A DNA stretch of 64,000 nucleotides, from assembly GCA_024637035.1 (NCBI GenBank), contig JAGXFW010000012.1, positions 39,149 through 103,148 of the forward strand, written 5' to 3'. The position numbers and the translations under genes were made by a program. The notes under the pieces are model-generated. The model searched no databases and was not told where the DNA came from. It was given only the letters and a program-made list of their open reading frames with translations. This document shows positions 25,178 to 32,967 of the stretch, in pieces. This DNA is from Actinomycetes bacterium (GTDB lineage: Bacteria; Actinomycetota; Thermoleophilia; RBG-16-64-13). Each line of letters starts with the position of its first letter. Within the stretch, counting starts at the first letter, position 1.

Positions 25178-26040
25178 CGTGCTCCTCCCCGGAGACGTTC
25201 GGCGGCGGTGACCCTGTGGCGTGGCCAGAACAGACCCATGAGACCGAACAGTACGGCTGCTCCGGCTGCGCCGAGCAACCAGAGCTTCCCTGCCAGTATC
25301 GATCCCGAGCCTGTGTCGGAGGCAGCCAAGTCCTCGAAGTAGGCACCCAGATCGGCGCGTTCCTGCTCGGAGATCGGTTTGCCTTCATACGCGGCCAACA
25401 TCACGGGGAACGCCGGAGCCGCGAGCATGCCGCTGATGCCGGCCGCCCCCCCGGCACGCTCAGCGAGGTCGGTGAGGTCTGTGCCGAGCAGCAGTCCGCC
25501 TCCAGCCCTCCCGTTAGCGCCGGCGCTGTGACAGGCCTGGCAGGGCGGAGCCCCGCTCGTGAAGGCGGTGGCGCCCACGAACAAGGCTTCGCCGTTGTGA
25601 GGATCTCCCGGCTTCAGCGGCTCGCCACCGGTCCCCTCTGCGTCCGGGGCGGTTGTCCCGGTCGCGCCGGTGCCGGCAGCGGTGGTGTTTGTGGTCTCTC
25701 CCTCGCCCGACCCCGGAGCCGCGCCCCATGTGGCGCGCAGGTACGTCGTGAGCGCGGCGACATCCTCTTCGCTCAACTGAGGGAATCCGGGCATGGCGCC
25801 GCGGCCGCCGCGGACCACGTCGGTGACCGCGGCCTCGTCGTCAAGAAAGGGGTTGTCCGCCAGAACGGGGAACGACCCCCGTCCCTCACCCTCGGCTCCA
25901 TGGCACGCCGAGCAGCGCGCCTGATAGACGGCTGCCCCATCGGCAGCCAACGCTTCCCCCGATCCCACCGAGAGCACAGAAACCCAAAGTACGACGAAGG
26001 AACACGAGTAGATCGCCTTCTTCCAGCCGGTTTGCAGCAT
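25174..26040 (-). CDS. Dihaem cytochrome c, NarC-like, first gene of the nar operon
   Basis: A 288-residue secreted cytochrome. A signal peptide or anchor (residues 12-32) is followed by two class I cytochrome domains with CSACH (about residue 43) and CQACH (about 168), joined by a Thr/Gly-rich linker (TTNTTAAGTGATGTTAP), and ends with a membrane helix (ILAGKLWLLGAAGAAVLFGLM) and a basic tail. Methionines suitable as sixth ligands follow each site (RGAMPGFP, AAPAFPVML). The position ahead of narG matches narC of Thermus, a dihaem cytochrome c in the nitrate respiratory complex; homology to it is suggested, not shown. Confidence 0.8.
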   Translation of the reverse strand: MLQTGWKKAIYSCSFVVLWVSVLSVGSGEALAADGAAVYQARCSACHGAEGEGRGSFPVLADNPFLDDEAAVTDVVRGGRGAMPGFPQLSEEDVAALTTYLRATWGAAPGSGEGETTNTTAAGTGATGTTAPDAEGTGGEPLKPGDPHNGEALFVGATAFTSGAPPCQACHSAGANGRAGGGLLLGTDLTDLAERAGGAAGISGMLAAPAFPVMLAAYEGKPISEQERADLGAYFEDLAASDTGSGSILAGKLWLLGAAGAAVLFGLMGLFWPRHRVTAAERLRGGAR

Positions 26041-26466
26041 CCTCCCCTCCTCCTGGTATGAGCTGAGCCAGTGTTATGTTGTTCACAACGCTCGAATCAA
26101 ATGCCACAAGGGGCCGAAAGTGGTGCGGCGGGGCTCCCATCTGTGCGCCCCCTAGACCACCCTCAGCCGATCCACCACCAGTCTATGACCACTGCGTACG
26201 GTTTGTAAAGGGGTTTGCAAGGTATTTATGGTGGAATGAGTGCTGAGGAGGGTCCGCGAGACGTGCTGCTTCATCGGCGGCCCCATTAAGTGCGTAGAGA
26301 GCAACGAAAAACTCCCCTTGAGGTAGTGGATCCGTGCGGCACCAGCCTCACGTCGCCTGGGGCGACATTCTTGTTCCTTACCCGCGGCCAACCGCTATCA
26401 TGTGCGAGGTCTACGGAAGAAGACGCTGGCGATCGTCAGGCGTCACAGGTGAGCGAAGGAGCGAGG
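26041..26466. other. Divergent control region of the nar operon and leuB
   Basis: About 425 bases without a gene. It contains a 5-2-5 inverted repeat (GTTGT-N2-ACAAC, 26078-26089) close upstream of the cytochrome start and an AT-richer stretch around 26205-26235 with the paired octamers GTTTGTAA and GTTTGCAA. The region must hold the nar promoter, but I cannot identify an FNR, NarL or Rex site with confidence. Confidence 0.4.
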
Positions 26467-27528
26467 ATGGGTTACGACATAGCGGTGATGCCCGGAGACG
26501 GCACCGGAGCGGAAGTTGTGGCAGAAGGACTCAAGGTCCTCCGGGCGGCCGCCGATAGGGCCGGCTTCACATACGAGCTTACGAACTATGACTTCGGAGC
26601 GGAGCGCTACCTACGCACCGGTGAGACTCTCCCGGACTCGGCTCTGGACGAACTCGCGCGGCACGACTCGATCTTCCTGGGTGCTATCGGCCATCCCGAC
26701 GTCAAGCCCGGCATCCTCGAGCAGGGCATCCTCTTGAAGGCCCGGTTCGCTCTCGACCTCTACATCAACCTTCGCCCCGTGAAGCTCTTTCCGGGAGTGG
26801 AGACACCGATCAGGGACAAGGGTCCCGCCGACATCGACTTCGTGGTCGTGCGCGAGAACACGGAAGGCCTGTACGCCGGCACCGGGGGCTTCCTCAAGAA
26901 GGGCACGCCCGACGAGATCGCCGTTCAGGAGAGCGTGAACACCCGCAAGGGCGTGGAGCGTTGTTTGCGCTACGCCTTCGACTACGCCGGCCGGCCAGAC
27001 CGCGACGGCACGCTCACGCTGTGCGGCAAGACCAACGTGCTCACCTACGCCTGGGACCTGTGGTGGCGCGCCTTCAACGAGATCGGCGACGCCGACTACC
27101 CTCACATCAAGCGTGAATACTCGCACGTGGACGCGATCGTCATGTGGTTCGTCAAGAACCCCGAGTGGTTCGACGTCATCGTCACAGACAACATGTTCGG
27201 CGACATCATCACCGACCTGGCTGCCATGATCCAGGGCGGCTTGGGTATCGCGGCGGGCGGCAACATCAACCCCGAGGGCACGGCGATGTTCGAGCCTATG
27301 GGTGGTTCGGCCCCGAAGTACGCCGGCCAGAATGTGATCAACCCGCTGGCGGCCATCTCGTCGCTGCAGATGATGCTCGACCATCTCGGCCAGAAGGAAG
27401 CGGCGCTCTGGGTGGAAGCCGGCATCGTGCACGCCGTGAGCAAGATGGATTCGCTTGCCGCCGGCCGCATGGGCATGGGCACCAGCGAAGTCGGTGACCT
27501 CGTGGCGCGGCACGTGGCGGAGGGCTGA
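26467..27528 (+). CDS. leuB: 3-isopropylmalate dehydrogenase (isocitrate/isopropylmalate DH family)
   Basis: A 353-residue beta-decarboxylating dehydrogenase. MPGDGTGAEVVAEG is the opening motif, LKARFALDLYINLRPVKLFPG the substrate/NAD region, RENTEGLYAGTGG the active-site loop, and VTDNMFGDIITDLAAMIQGGLGIA the metal-binding signature with two aspartates. The residues fit isopropylmalate dehydrogenase best, but isocitrate or tartrate specificity cannot be excluded by eye. A citramalate synthase gene 3.3 kb downstream suggests a branched-chain amino-acid setting. The ATG at 26467 has AAGGAG upstream; the open frame back to 26290 lacks family sequence. Confidence 0.82.
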   Translation: MGYDIAVMPGDGTGAEVVAEGLKVLRAAADRAGFTYELTNYDFGAERYLRTGETLPDSALDELARHDSIFLGAIGHPDVKPGILEQGILLKARFALDLYINLRPVKLFPGVETPIRDKGPADIDFVVVRENTEGLYAGTGGFLKKGTPDEIAVQESVNTRKGVERCLRYAFDYAGRPDRDGTLTLCGKTNVLTYAWDLWWRAFNEIGDADYPHIKREYSHVDAIVMWFVKNPEWFDVIVTDNMFGDIITDLAAMIQGGLGIAAGGNINPEGTAMFEPMGGSAPKYAGQNVINPLAAISSLQMMLDHLGQKEAALWVEAGIVHAVSKMDSLAAGRMGMGTSEVGDLVARHVAEG

Positions 27529-27554
27529 GCCGCCTCGACGGCGGGCGGGCCTCT

Positions 27555-28514
27555 CTAGTAGGTGTCTCCCACCCCGAAGCCGCTGCCCGGCGCCCCATCG
27601 TCGTGGCAGGAGCGGCACTGCGGAGTGCCCACGAGTGCTTGTGCCTCGCCTGAGGCGTTGGTGAGGGCGGCAGTCATGATGTGGCTTTGCTGGTCGCGCA
27701 GTGGTGATTCGGTGACGAGGCCAACGGCCCGCACGTGCTCCGTGCCCGTGTAGAGCCAGCCGCGATGACAGCCATTGCCACAGGCCGAGGGCGCGGCGAC
27801 GGCGCCGTTCTGGCCGGTCATGTCGTGACAGTCGCGGCAGAACTCGTCCATATCGGTCACCGGCACGGGCAGAGACGGCCCGGGATCGTTACTCAGGATG
27901 TGGGTGGCGGGATTCGTGTCGCTGGTGTCCGGGTCCCAGGTGTTGGCCCCATGCACCGAGTGACAACTCGGGCACCCCTGATACTCTCGCGTTCCCATGC
28001 CCATCGCGTGGCTGGAGGCGTGGTTGCCGATGTAGTCGAGCTGAGTGGACTCCGTCCAGTAGAGCTCTGGGTTCGCGCCGTACACTTGGGTGATCGTGAA
28101 CAGGCCGCCCACGTGGCAGAAGACGCACGGGGTGCTGATGTTGTCTTCCCAGGGATCCTGATTGGTCCAATCCGCGGGGTCTATGTAGTAGATGTTCGTG
28201 GTGCGCATGAGCTTCTCGCTGGCGGACGCGGCACCATGCACGGCGTGGCACACCTTGCACTTGTTGGTGCTGTTGGAGTAGCCGCCGTGTGGGCTGGACC
28301 CGGTGACGGGATCCAAGAACCCGCCCTCGTCCACAGTGGCCGGGCTCGGGATGCCGGTGACGGCCGAAGAGGGGGAGACGATCATCACGGCCAGGCAGAT
28401 GGCCAGCACGGCGGTTTGGACCGACCGGTGGGTGGCCGTGCGCCGGAATCGCCCGCGTGGGGCCGCTCCTGTCTTCAATGCGCCTTGCGCTCCACTCTCT
28501 GTGCCAACTCCCAT
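27555..28514 (-). CDS. Secreted hexahaem c-type cytochrome
   Basis: About 319 residues. After a basic N-terminus and a signal-like helix (VQTAVLAICLAVMIVSPSSA) come five CxxCH sites (CKVCH, CVFCH, CPSCH, CRDCH, CRSCH) and one unusual CxxxCH site (CGNGCH). Several are followed by a second His (CHAVHG, CHSVHG), the doubled-CxxCH/c3-like pattern giving bis-His haems. Such proteins carry electrons on the outside of anaerobic actinobacteria and Firmicutes; the partner is unknown. The start is uncertain: ATG 28514 is chosen as nearer the signal; TTG 28571 or ATG 28568 would give a longer N-terminus. None has a good ribosome site. Confidence 0.8.
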   Translation of the reverse strand: MGVGTESGAQGALKTGAAPRGRFRRTATHRSVQTAVLAICLAVMIVSPSSAVTGIPSPATVDEGGFLDPVTGSSPHGGYSNSTNKCKVCHAVHGAASASEKLMRTTNIYYIDPADWTNQDPWEDNISTPCVFCHVGGLFTITQVYGANPELYWTESTQLDYIGNHASSHAMGMGTREYQGCPSCHSVHGANTWDPDTSDTNPATHILSNDPGPSLPVPVTDMDEFCRDCHDMTGQNGAVAAPSACGNGCHRGWLYTGTEHVRAVGLVTESPLRDQQSHIMTAALTNASGEAQALVGTPQCRSCHDDGAPGSGFGVGDTY

Positions 28515-28582
28515 GCGCGCGCGTGTCCACTGATCTCTTCCTCCAGCCGGCCAGAATATGCCTAACATCAACTCGATCGGGA

Positions 28583-28596
28583 GTGAACCGATTCAC
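28583..28596. promoter_or_regulatory. Perfect inverted repeat upstream of the hexahaem cytochrome
   Basis: GTGAA-N4-TTCAC, a perfect 5-4-5 palindrome, lies 69 nt before the preferred start of the cytochrome gene and about 12 nt before its alternative starts. The size fits a dimeric regulator (Crp/Fnr or other HTH family). The regulator is unknown and chance occurrence is possible. Confidence 0.4.
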
Positions 28597-28758
28597 ACTC
28601 TGAGGCGAAGGATTTGCGTTCGAGGCACATGGCCTACGGAAGGGATCCCCCCGGTTGCCCACCGCGCCTCGCCTGCTCCGACTTCCCGAGGTGCCGCCCT
28701 CTCCATGTGCTAGCGTTACTGCCTTGGCGGGCAGGTCTGAACGGGAGGTAGGGACGCG

Positions 28759-30525
28759 GTGAACTGTAGCGCGAAGGGGGTGGCCACTCTCACCGAGACG
28801 CCCGATTCGCTGTGGAAGGTGGCCCTTGGTCAGGAACCTCCCGACACCGTGATCCGCAACGCGCGGGTCTTCGACGCGGTCGGCGGGAGCTTCGTGGCCG
28901 AGCGCTCGTTGTGGATCAAGGACGGTCGTATCGCCCGGCTGGCCTCGGACGCGGAGACTCCGGCGCCCGGGGGCGTGCAGATCGACGCCGGTGGACTCAC
29001 CCTGGTGCCCGGTCTGATCGACGGGCACACCCATGTGGTGCGGCTCTTCGTGCCGGAGTTCGTGCGCGCTCTGCTGCCCACCGGCGTCACGGGCGCCGTG
29101 ATCGAGACCATGGAGTACGGCGCCACCGAGGGCATCAGCGGCGTGCGGCTCTTCATCGACGCCCTTCGCGATCAGCCACTTCGCCTCTACTACACCGCGC
29201 CGGCCCTGTGTGCACTGACCGAGGACGATGAGTCCGCCCCTCTCACGTCCGACGAACTCGGGGAGCTGCTCGCCGATCCGATGTGTCTGGGCCTGGGCGA
29301 GGTGTACTGGAGCAACGCGCTCCTCCCCAACGATCAGGGGCGGAGGGTGCGGGAGATGATGGCCCAGACGTTGGCTGCCGGGAAGGTGGTCGAAGGGCAT
29401 ACCGCCGGCGCCAAGGGCGCGCGACTCGACGCCTATGTGAGCCTTGGCGTTTCGTCGTGCCACGAGCCTGTCTCGGTCGAAGAGGCGCTCGAAGTGTATT
29501 CGCGGGGTCTGTTCGTCATGCTGCGGCACGGCAGCATCCGCCGCGATCTCGAGACCCTGCGCCCTCTGTTCGACTTGCCTCTCGACTTCCGCCGTTTCGC
29601 TCTCGTCACCGATTCGGTCGACCCGTTGGAGATGGATTCCTGGGGCTACCTCGATCAGGTCGTGCGTGAGGCGCTGGCTCTGGGCATCCCGCCCCACGTG
29701 GTCTACCGCATGGCCAGCACCAACGTGGCAGAGCACTTCAGACTGGAGAGTTCGGTGGGTCATCTCGCGCCGGGGAGGTGGGCCGACCTCGCGGCTATAC
29801 CATCCCCCGCGGAGTTCGAGCCGGCATTCGTGATGGTGGGAGGCAAGACCGTGGCCGAGGGTGCCCGGGTGCACGTTGCCGCCAGACCGGTGGTCGTTCC
29901 GAAGTCGCTGCTGACCACGGTGCGTGTGGACGGGGCGCGCGCGCTGGAATCGGCGGGGCCTCCGCCTGCCCTGCCTACGACGGGGCGGGTGCGTGTCATC
30001 GAATACGTGACGAATCTCGTCACTCGCGAGACGGTGCTCGAAGCTTCCGATGCGACCGAGGAAGACCTGGTGCCTGTACTGGCGATCCGGCGCAGCGAGG
30101 GTGGGCGTTCCTTCTGGGGTTTGCTCAAAGGGCTCGGGCTCAGCGAAGGTGCCTACGCGACCACTGTCACGTGGGACAGCGCCGACCTCCTGGTGGTGGG
30201 CCGCGACCAACGGGCTGCCCTGACGGCGCTGGAGCGGGTGGTCGAGCTGGGGGGAGGAGGGGTGTATGCGTTGGGAGACGACGTGGTCGCTGAGGCCGCG
30301 TCACCGGTGTGCGGCATCGCGTCTCTGGAGCCCGCTGAGCGCGTGCGTGCGGACCTCACCGCACTCGTGGCGGCCCTCCATGGGGCGGGCGTGGCGTGGG
30401 ACGATCCGCTGCTTGCGGTCGACACCCTCACCACCCCGGCGATCCCGCACCTGAGGATCACCCACCGCGGCTACGTGCGTCTTCGCGACCGAGCTCTGCT
30501 TCCCCTGGAGGCGGAGGAAGGGTAG
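28759..30525 (+). CDS. Adenine deaminase-like amidohydrolase
   Basis: A 588-residue metal-dependent hydrolase. The N-terminal beta-sandwich precedes PGLIDGHTHV (metal-binding His pair); GLGEVYWSN, VVEGHTAGAKGARLDAYVSL and SSCHEPVSVEEALE follow in the order found in adenine deaminase (Ade), and VGHLAPGRWADLAAI closes the barrel. Residues about 400-588 form the C-terminal domain typical of Ade. The expected reaction is deamination of adenine to hypoxanthine, although many relatives have other substrates. The GTG start has GGGAGG upstream. It is a solitary gene, not part of a visible purine operon. Confidence 0.75.
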   Translation: MNCSAKGVATLTETPDSLWKVALGQEPPDTVIRNARVFDAVGGSFVAERSLWIKDGRIARLASDAETPAPGGVQIDAGGLTLVPGLIDGHTHVVRLFVPEFVRALLPTGVTGAVIETMEYGATEGISGVRLFIDALRDQPLRLYYTAPALCALTEDDESAPLTSDELGELLADPMCLGLGEVYWSNALLPNDQGRRVREMMAQTLAAGKVVEGHTAGAKGARLDAYVSLGVSSCHEPVSVEEALEVYSRGLFVMLRHGSIRRDLETLRPLFDLPLDFRRFALVTDSVDPLEMDSWGYLDQVVREALALGIPPHVVYRMASTNVAEHFRLESSVGHLAPGRWADLAAIPSPAEFEPAFVMVGGKTVAEGARVHVAARPVVVPKSLLTTVRVDGARALESAGPPPALPTTGRVRVIEYVTNLVTRETVLEASDATEEDLVPVLAIRRSEGGRSFWGLLKGLGLSEGAYATTVTWDSADLLVVGRDQRAALTALERVVELGGGGVYALGDDVVAEAASPVCGIASLEPAERVRADLTALVAALHGAGVAWDDPLLAVDTLTTPAIPHLRITHRGYVRLRDRALLPLEAEEG

Positions 30526-30862
30526 GGCACCTGGCGTGCCGCTCGCGCGCCGTCCTGGTGCGGATGCTTCACGACTCTGCGGGACCGCACTCGGCCCTCG
30601 GCTAGGCCCACGGTAGACACCTCGCGGGCACTCCGTGGGTGTTCCGGATTGTGCTAGCCTAATAGGCCGCTGACGAACGGGGCCTTGGCCGCTGGAGTGT
30701 ACTCTGTGGGGCGATAGGGTGGCCTCAGCCGAGAACGTAGCGCTGATGCGAGCGGACTCCCTGCGTCCTTCTCCCGCGCTCGCGCATCGTGCCTTCGAGG
30801 CGCGACGTCGTTCTTCAACGTTTGCCGGTGCTTTCGCCGCTACGTGCTCACGAGGGATCGAG
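30526..30862 (+). other. Leader region before the citramalate synthase gene
   Basis: These 337 bases hold no convincing gene. An open frame runs from 30719 into the citramalate synthase but carries no family sequence. I looked for a T-box antiterminator (the conserved AGGGUGGNACCGCG type) and did not find one, and no canonical promoter stands out. Confidence 0.4.
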
Positions 30863-32464
30863 ATGACCGAACACCAAGATGTAGTGCTCTACGACACCAC
30901 CCTCCGCGACGGCATGCAGCGAGAAGGCATGAGTGTTTCGGTGGAAGAGAAGGTACGCATTGCCCTTCGTCTGGCGTCGCTCGGCATCCATGTCATCGAA
31001 GGCGGATTCCCCGGGTCGAACCCGAAAGACGCGGCATTCTTCGCCCGCATGGCCGATGTGGATCTTGGCGACACGCTCGTGAGTGCCTTCGGCATGACCC
31101 GCGCCCGCGGCGTGGCTGCGGCCGATGACCTTGTGCTCCGTACTCTCGCCGAGTGTTGGGCGCCGGTGTCGTGCATCGTGGGGAAGACCTGGGACCTGCA
31201 CATCGAGAAGGTGCTGAAGGTCGACAAGACCGAGAACCTGCGCATGATCGACGAGTCGGTGCGCTTCCTCGTGGCCGCGGGCAAGGAGGTCGTGTACGAC
31301 GCGGAGCACTTCTTCGATGCGTACAGCGAACACCCGGACTACGCTCTCAGCTGCGTACGCACCGCAGTCGAAGCCGGCGCGGGCACAGTGGTGCTCTGCG
31401 ACACCAACGGTGCGACGCTTCCCGAGCACCTGAGCCGTGTGGTGGGCGAGGTGGTCGCCGCCGTGGGTACGGGGGCGGTCGTCGGCATCCACACGCATAA
31501 CGATTCGGCTTGTGCCGTGGCCAACAGTCTCGCGGCGATAGAGCGCGGCGTCCGTCACGTGCAGGGCACGATCAACGGGTATGGGGAGCGCTGCGGCAAC
31601 GCCGATCTCTGCGCGATCATCCCGTCGCTCAAGCTCAAGATGGGCTACGACTGCATCTCAGACGAGAACTTGGCCGACCTCACCGAGACGTCGCACTTCG
31701 TGGCTGAGCTCTGCAACATCTCACCCGACCCTCAGCAGCCGTACGTGGGTCGCAATGCGTTCGCTCACAAGGGCGGCTTGCACGTGGCGGGCATCGCGGC
31801 GGATCCTCGCACGTTCGAGCATGTCTCGCCCCCATTGGTGGGCAACGTACCGCACATACTGGTATCGGAGCTTTCGGGCAAGGGCACCGTCCGCCGGCGC
31901 TTGGAGGCGCTGGGAGTGCCTGATGCTTCGGGTGAAGACGTGGTCGAGCGACTCCTTCAGCGGTTGAAGCAAAAGGAGCACGACGGATACCACTACGAGG
32001 CCGCCGACGCGTCCTTCGAACTGCTTCTTTTGGCGGAACTCGGACAGGAGGTCGAGTTCTTCCGTCTGGAGAGTTTCCGCATCATCGTGGAGAAGAGGGC
32101 GGACGGCGCCGTGATGACCGAAGCCACGATCAAGGTGCATGTCGACGGCGATCGTGTCATCCAGACCGCTGAGGGCAACGGCCCGGTGAACGCGCTCGAT
32201 CGAGCCCTCCGTTTGGCGATCGAGCAGAAGTATCCTCACCTCACCGACATCCACCTCGTGAACTTCAAGGTGCGCATACTCGATGAGGACAAGGGGACCG
32301 CGGCCGTCACCCGCGTGCTGATCGACTCCTCAGACGGTCACGATTCGTGGGGCAGTGTGGGCGTGAGCGAGAACCTCGTCGAGGCCTCCTGGCAGGCCTT
32401 GATCGACTCGGTCAACTTCGGGCTTCGTCGTCCTCCTTCCGGCGAGCGGACCGACCGCCCGTAA
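30863..32464 (+). CDS. cimA: (R)-citramalate synthase
   Basis: A 533-residue member of the isopropylmalate/homocitrate/citramalate synthase family. The TIM barrel opens with VLYDTTLRDGMQREGMSVSV (metal and substrate residues R and D), with VLCDTNGATLP and GIHTHNDSACAVANS carrying the HxH metal ligands, and GRNAFAHKGGLHV starting the linker. Residues about 400-520 form the LeuA-type allosteric domain. The overall length and order fit the bacterial CimA group that makes citramalate from pyruvate and acetyl-CoA for isoleucine. The ATG at 30863 is preferred (GAGGGA 6 nt upstream); the 48-codon extension is not conserved. Confidence 0.85.
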   Translation: MTEHQDVVLYDTTLRDGMQREGMSVSVEEKVRIALRLASLGIHVIEGGFPGSNPKDAAFFARMADVDLGDTLVSAFGMTRARGVAAADDLVLRTLAECWAPVSCIVGKTWDLHIEKVLKVDKTENLRMIDESVRFLVAAGKEVVYDAEHFFDAYSEHPDYALSCVRTAVEAGAGTVVLCDTNGATLPEHLSRVVGEVVAAVGTGAVVGIHTHNDSACAVANSLAAIERGVRHVQGTINGYGERCGNADLCAIIPSLKLKMGYDCISDENLADLTETSHFVAELCNISPDPQQPYVGRNAFAHKGGLHVAGIAADPRTFEHVSPPLVGNVPHILVSELSGKGTVRRRLEALGVPDASGEDVVERLLQRLKQKEHDGYHYEAADASFELLLLAELGQEVEFFRLESFRIIVEKRADGAVMTEATIKVHVDGDRVIQTAEGNGPVNALDRALRLAIEQKYPHLTDIHLVNFKVRILDEDKGTAAVTRVLIDSSDGHDSWGSVGVSENLVEASWQALIDSVNFGLRRPPSGERTDRP

Positions 32465-32547
32465 GCTCTGCGGCCGGGCCGTGTCCAGAGCCGGCGGTTG
32501 CCGGTCAGCCTCGGTTCGATGCACACCGAAGGCCTTCCCCTTTCGGC

Positions 32548-32601
32548 TTGACACCCGTCTCTCCTGAGAGTACACTCTGGCTGTGTCTTAGGGATACCTA
32601 A
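32548..32601 (+). promoter_or_regulatory. feo promoter with DtxR/IdeR-like iron box
   Basis: TTGACA (32548-32553), a 17-nt spacer and TACACT (32571-32576) make a near-perfect promoter. Right after it, at the expected transcription start, lies TTAGG-N4-CCTAA (32588-32601), a perfect inverted repeat resembling the ends of the DtxR/IdeR consensus. This predicts repression of feoAB when iron is plentiful. Confidence 0.75.
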
Positions 32602-32652
32602 CTCGGAGACTCTGTAAGCCCTGAGGGCGGGAGTCTCGTGTCGGAGGCGTTG

Positions 32653-32967
32653 ATGACGCTACTGCAGGCGAAACGGAACAGGCCGGTGCGGATCCTTGAG
32701 ATCCCGGACGACCGCGCCCGCGCTCAATGCGTGAGGTTCGGCATCGGGGAAGGCACCGTGGTCGATTCCGCAGAGGCGCTTGCCGCAGGACCCGTTCTGG
32801 TGCGACATCGCAACCAGGAGATCTGCTTGGGGCGCGGGCTGGCTTGCCGCATCTTGGTCGAGGAAGATCCCAGTGACACCCGGGGACGCAGCGGCGACGG
32901 CAATGCGACGGCCGGTGCCGCGCGCAGTCGTTTTCGCGGATGGCGCCGCCGGGGTCACGCGCGGTGA
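32653..32967 (+). CDS. feoA: Ferrous iron transport protein A
   Basis: A 104-residue protein whose first 75 residues form the small SH3-like FeoA domain (RPVRILEIPDD, CVRFGIGEGTVVDSAEALAAGPVLV, QEICLGRGLACRILVE). It assists FeoB at the membrane. The last 25 residues are an unusual arginine-rich tail (SRFRGWRRRGHAR). The ATG at 32653 has GGAGG 6 nt upstream; a GTG at 32638 would place that site inside the coding region. Its stop overlaps the feoB start (GTGA). Confidence 0.85.
   Translation: MTLLQAKRNRPVRILEIPDDRARAQCVRFGIGEGTVVDSAEALAAGPVLVRHRNQEICLGRGLACRILVEEDPSDTRGRSGDGNATAGAARSRFRGWRRRGHAR

Noticed and set aside
26078..26089. FNR, Rex or NarL site for the nar operon
   Set aside because: GTTGT-N2-ACAAC is a neat repeat but matches none of these consensus sites in length or half-site.
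30526..30862. T-box or other riboswitch before cimA
   Set aside because: No conserved antiterminator motif or tRNA-binding stem could be recognised.
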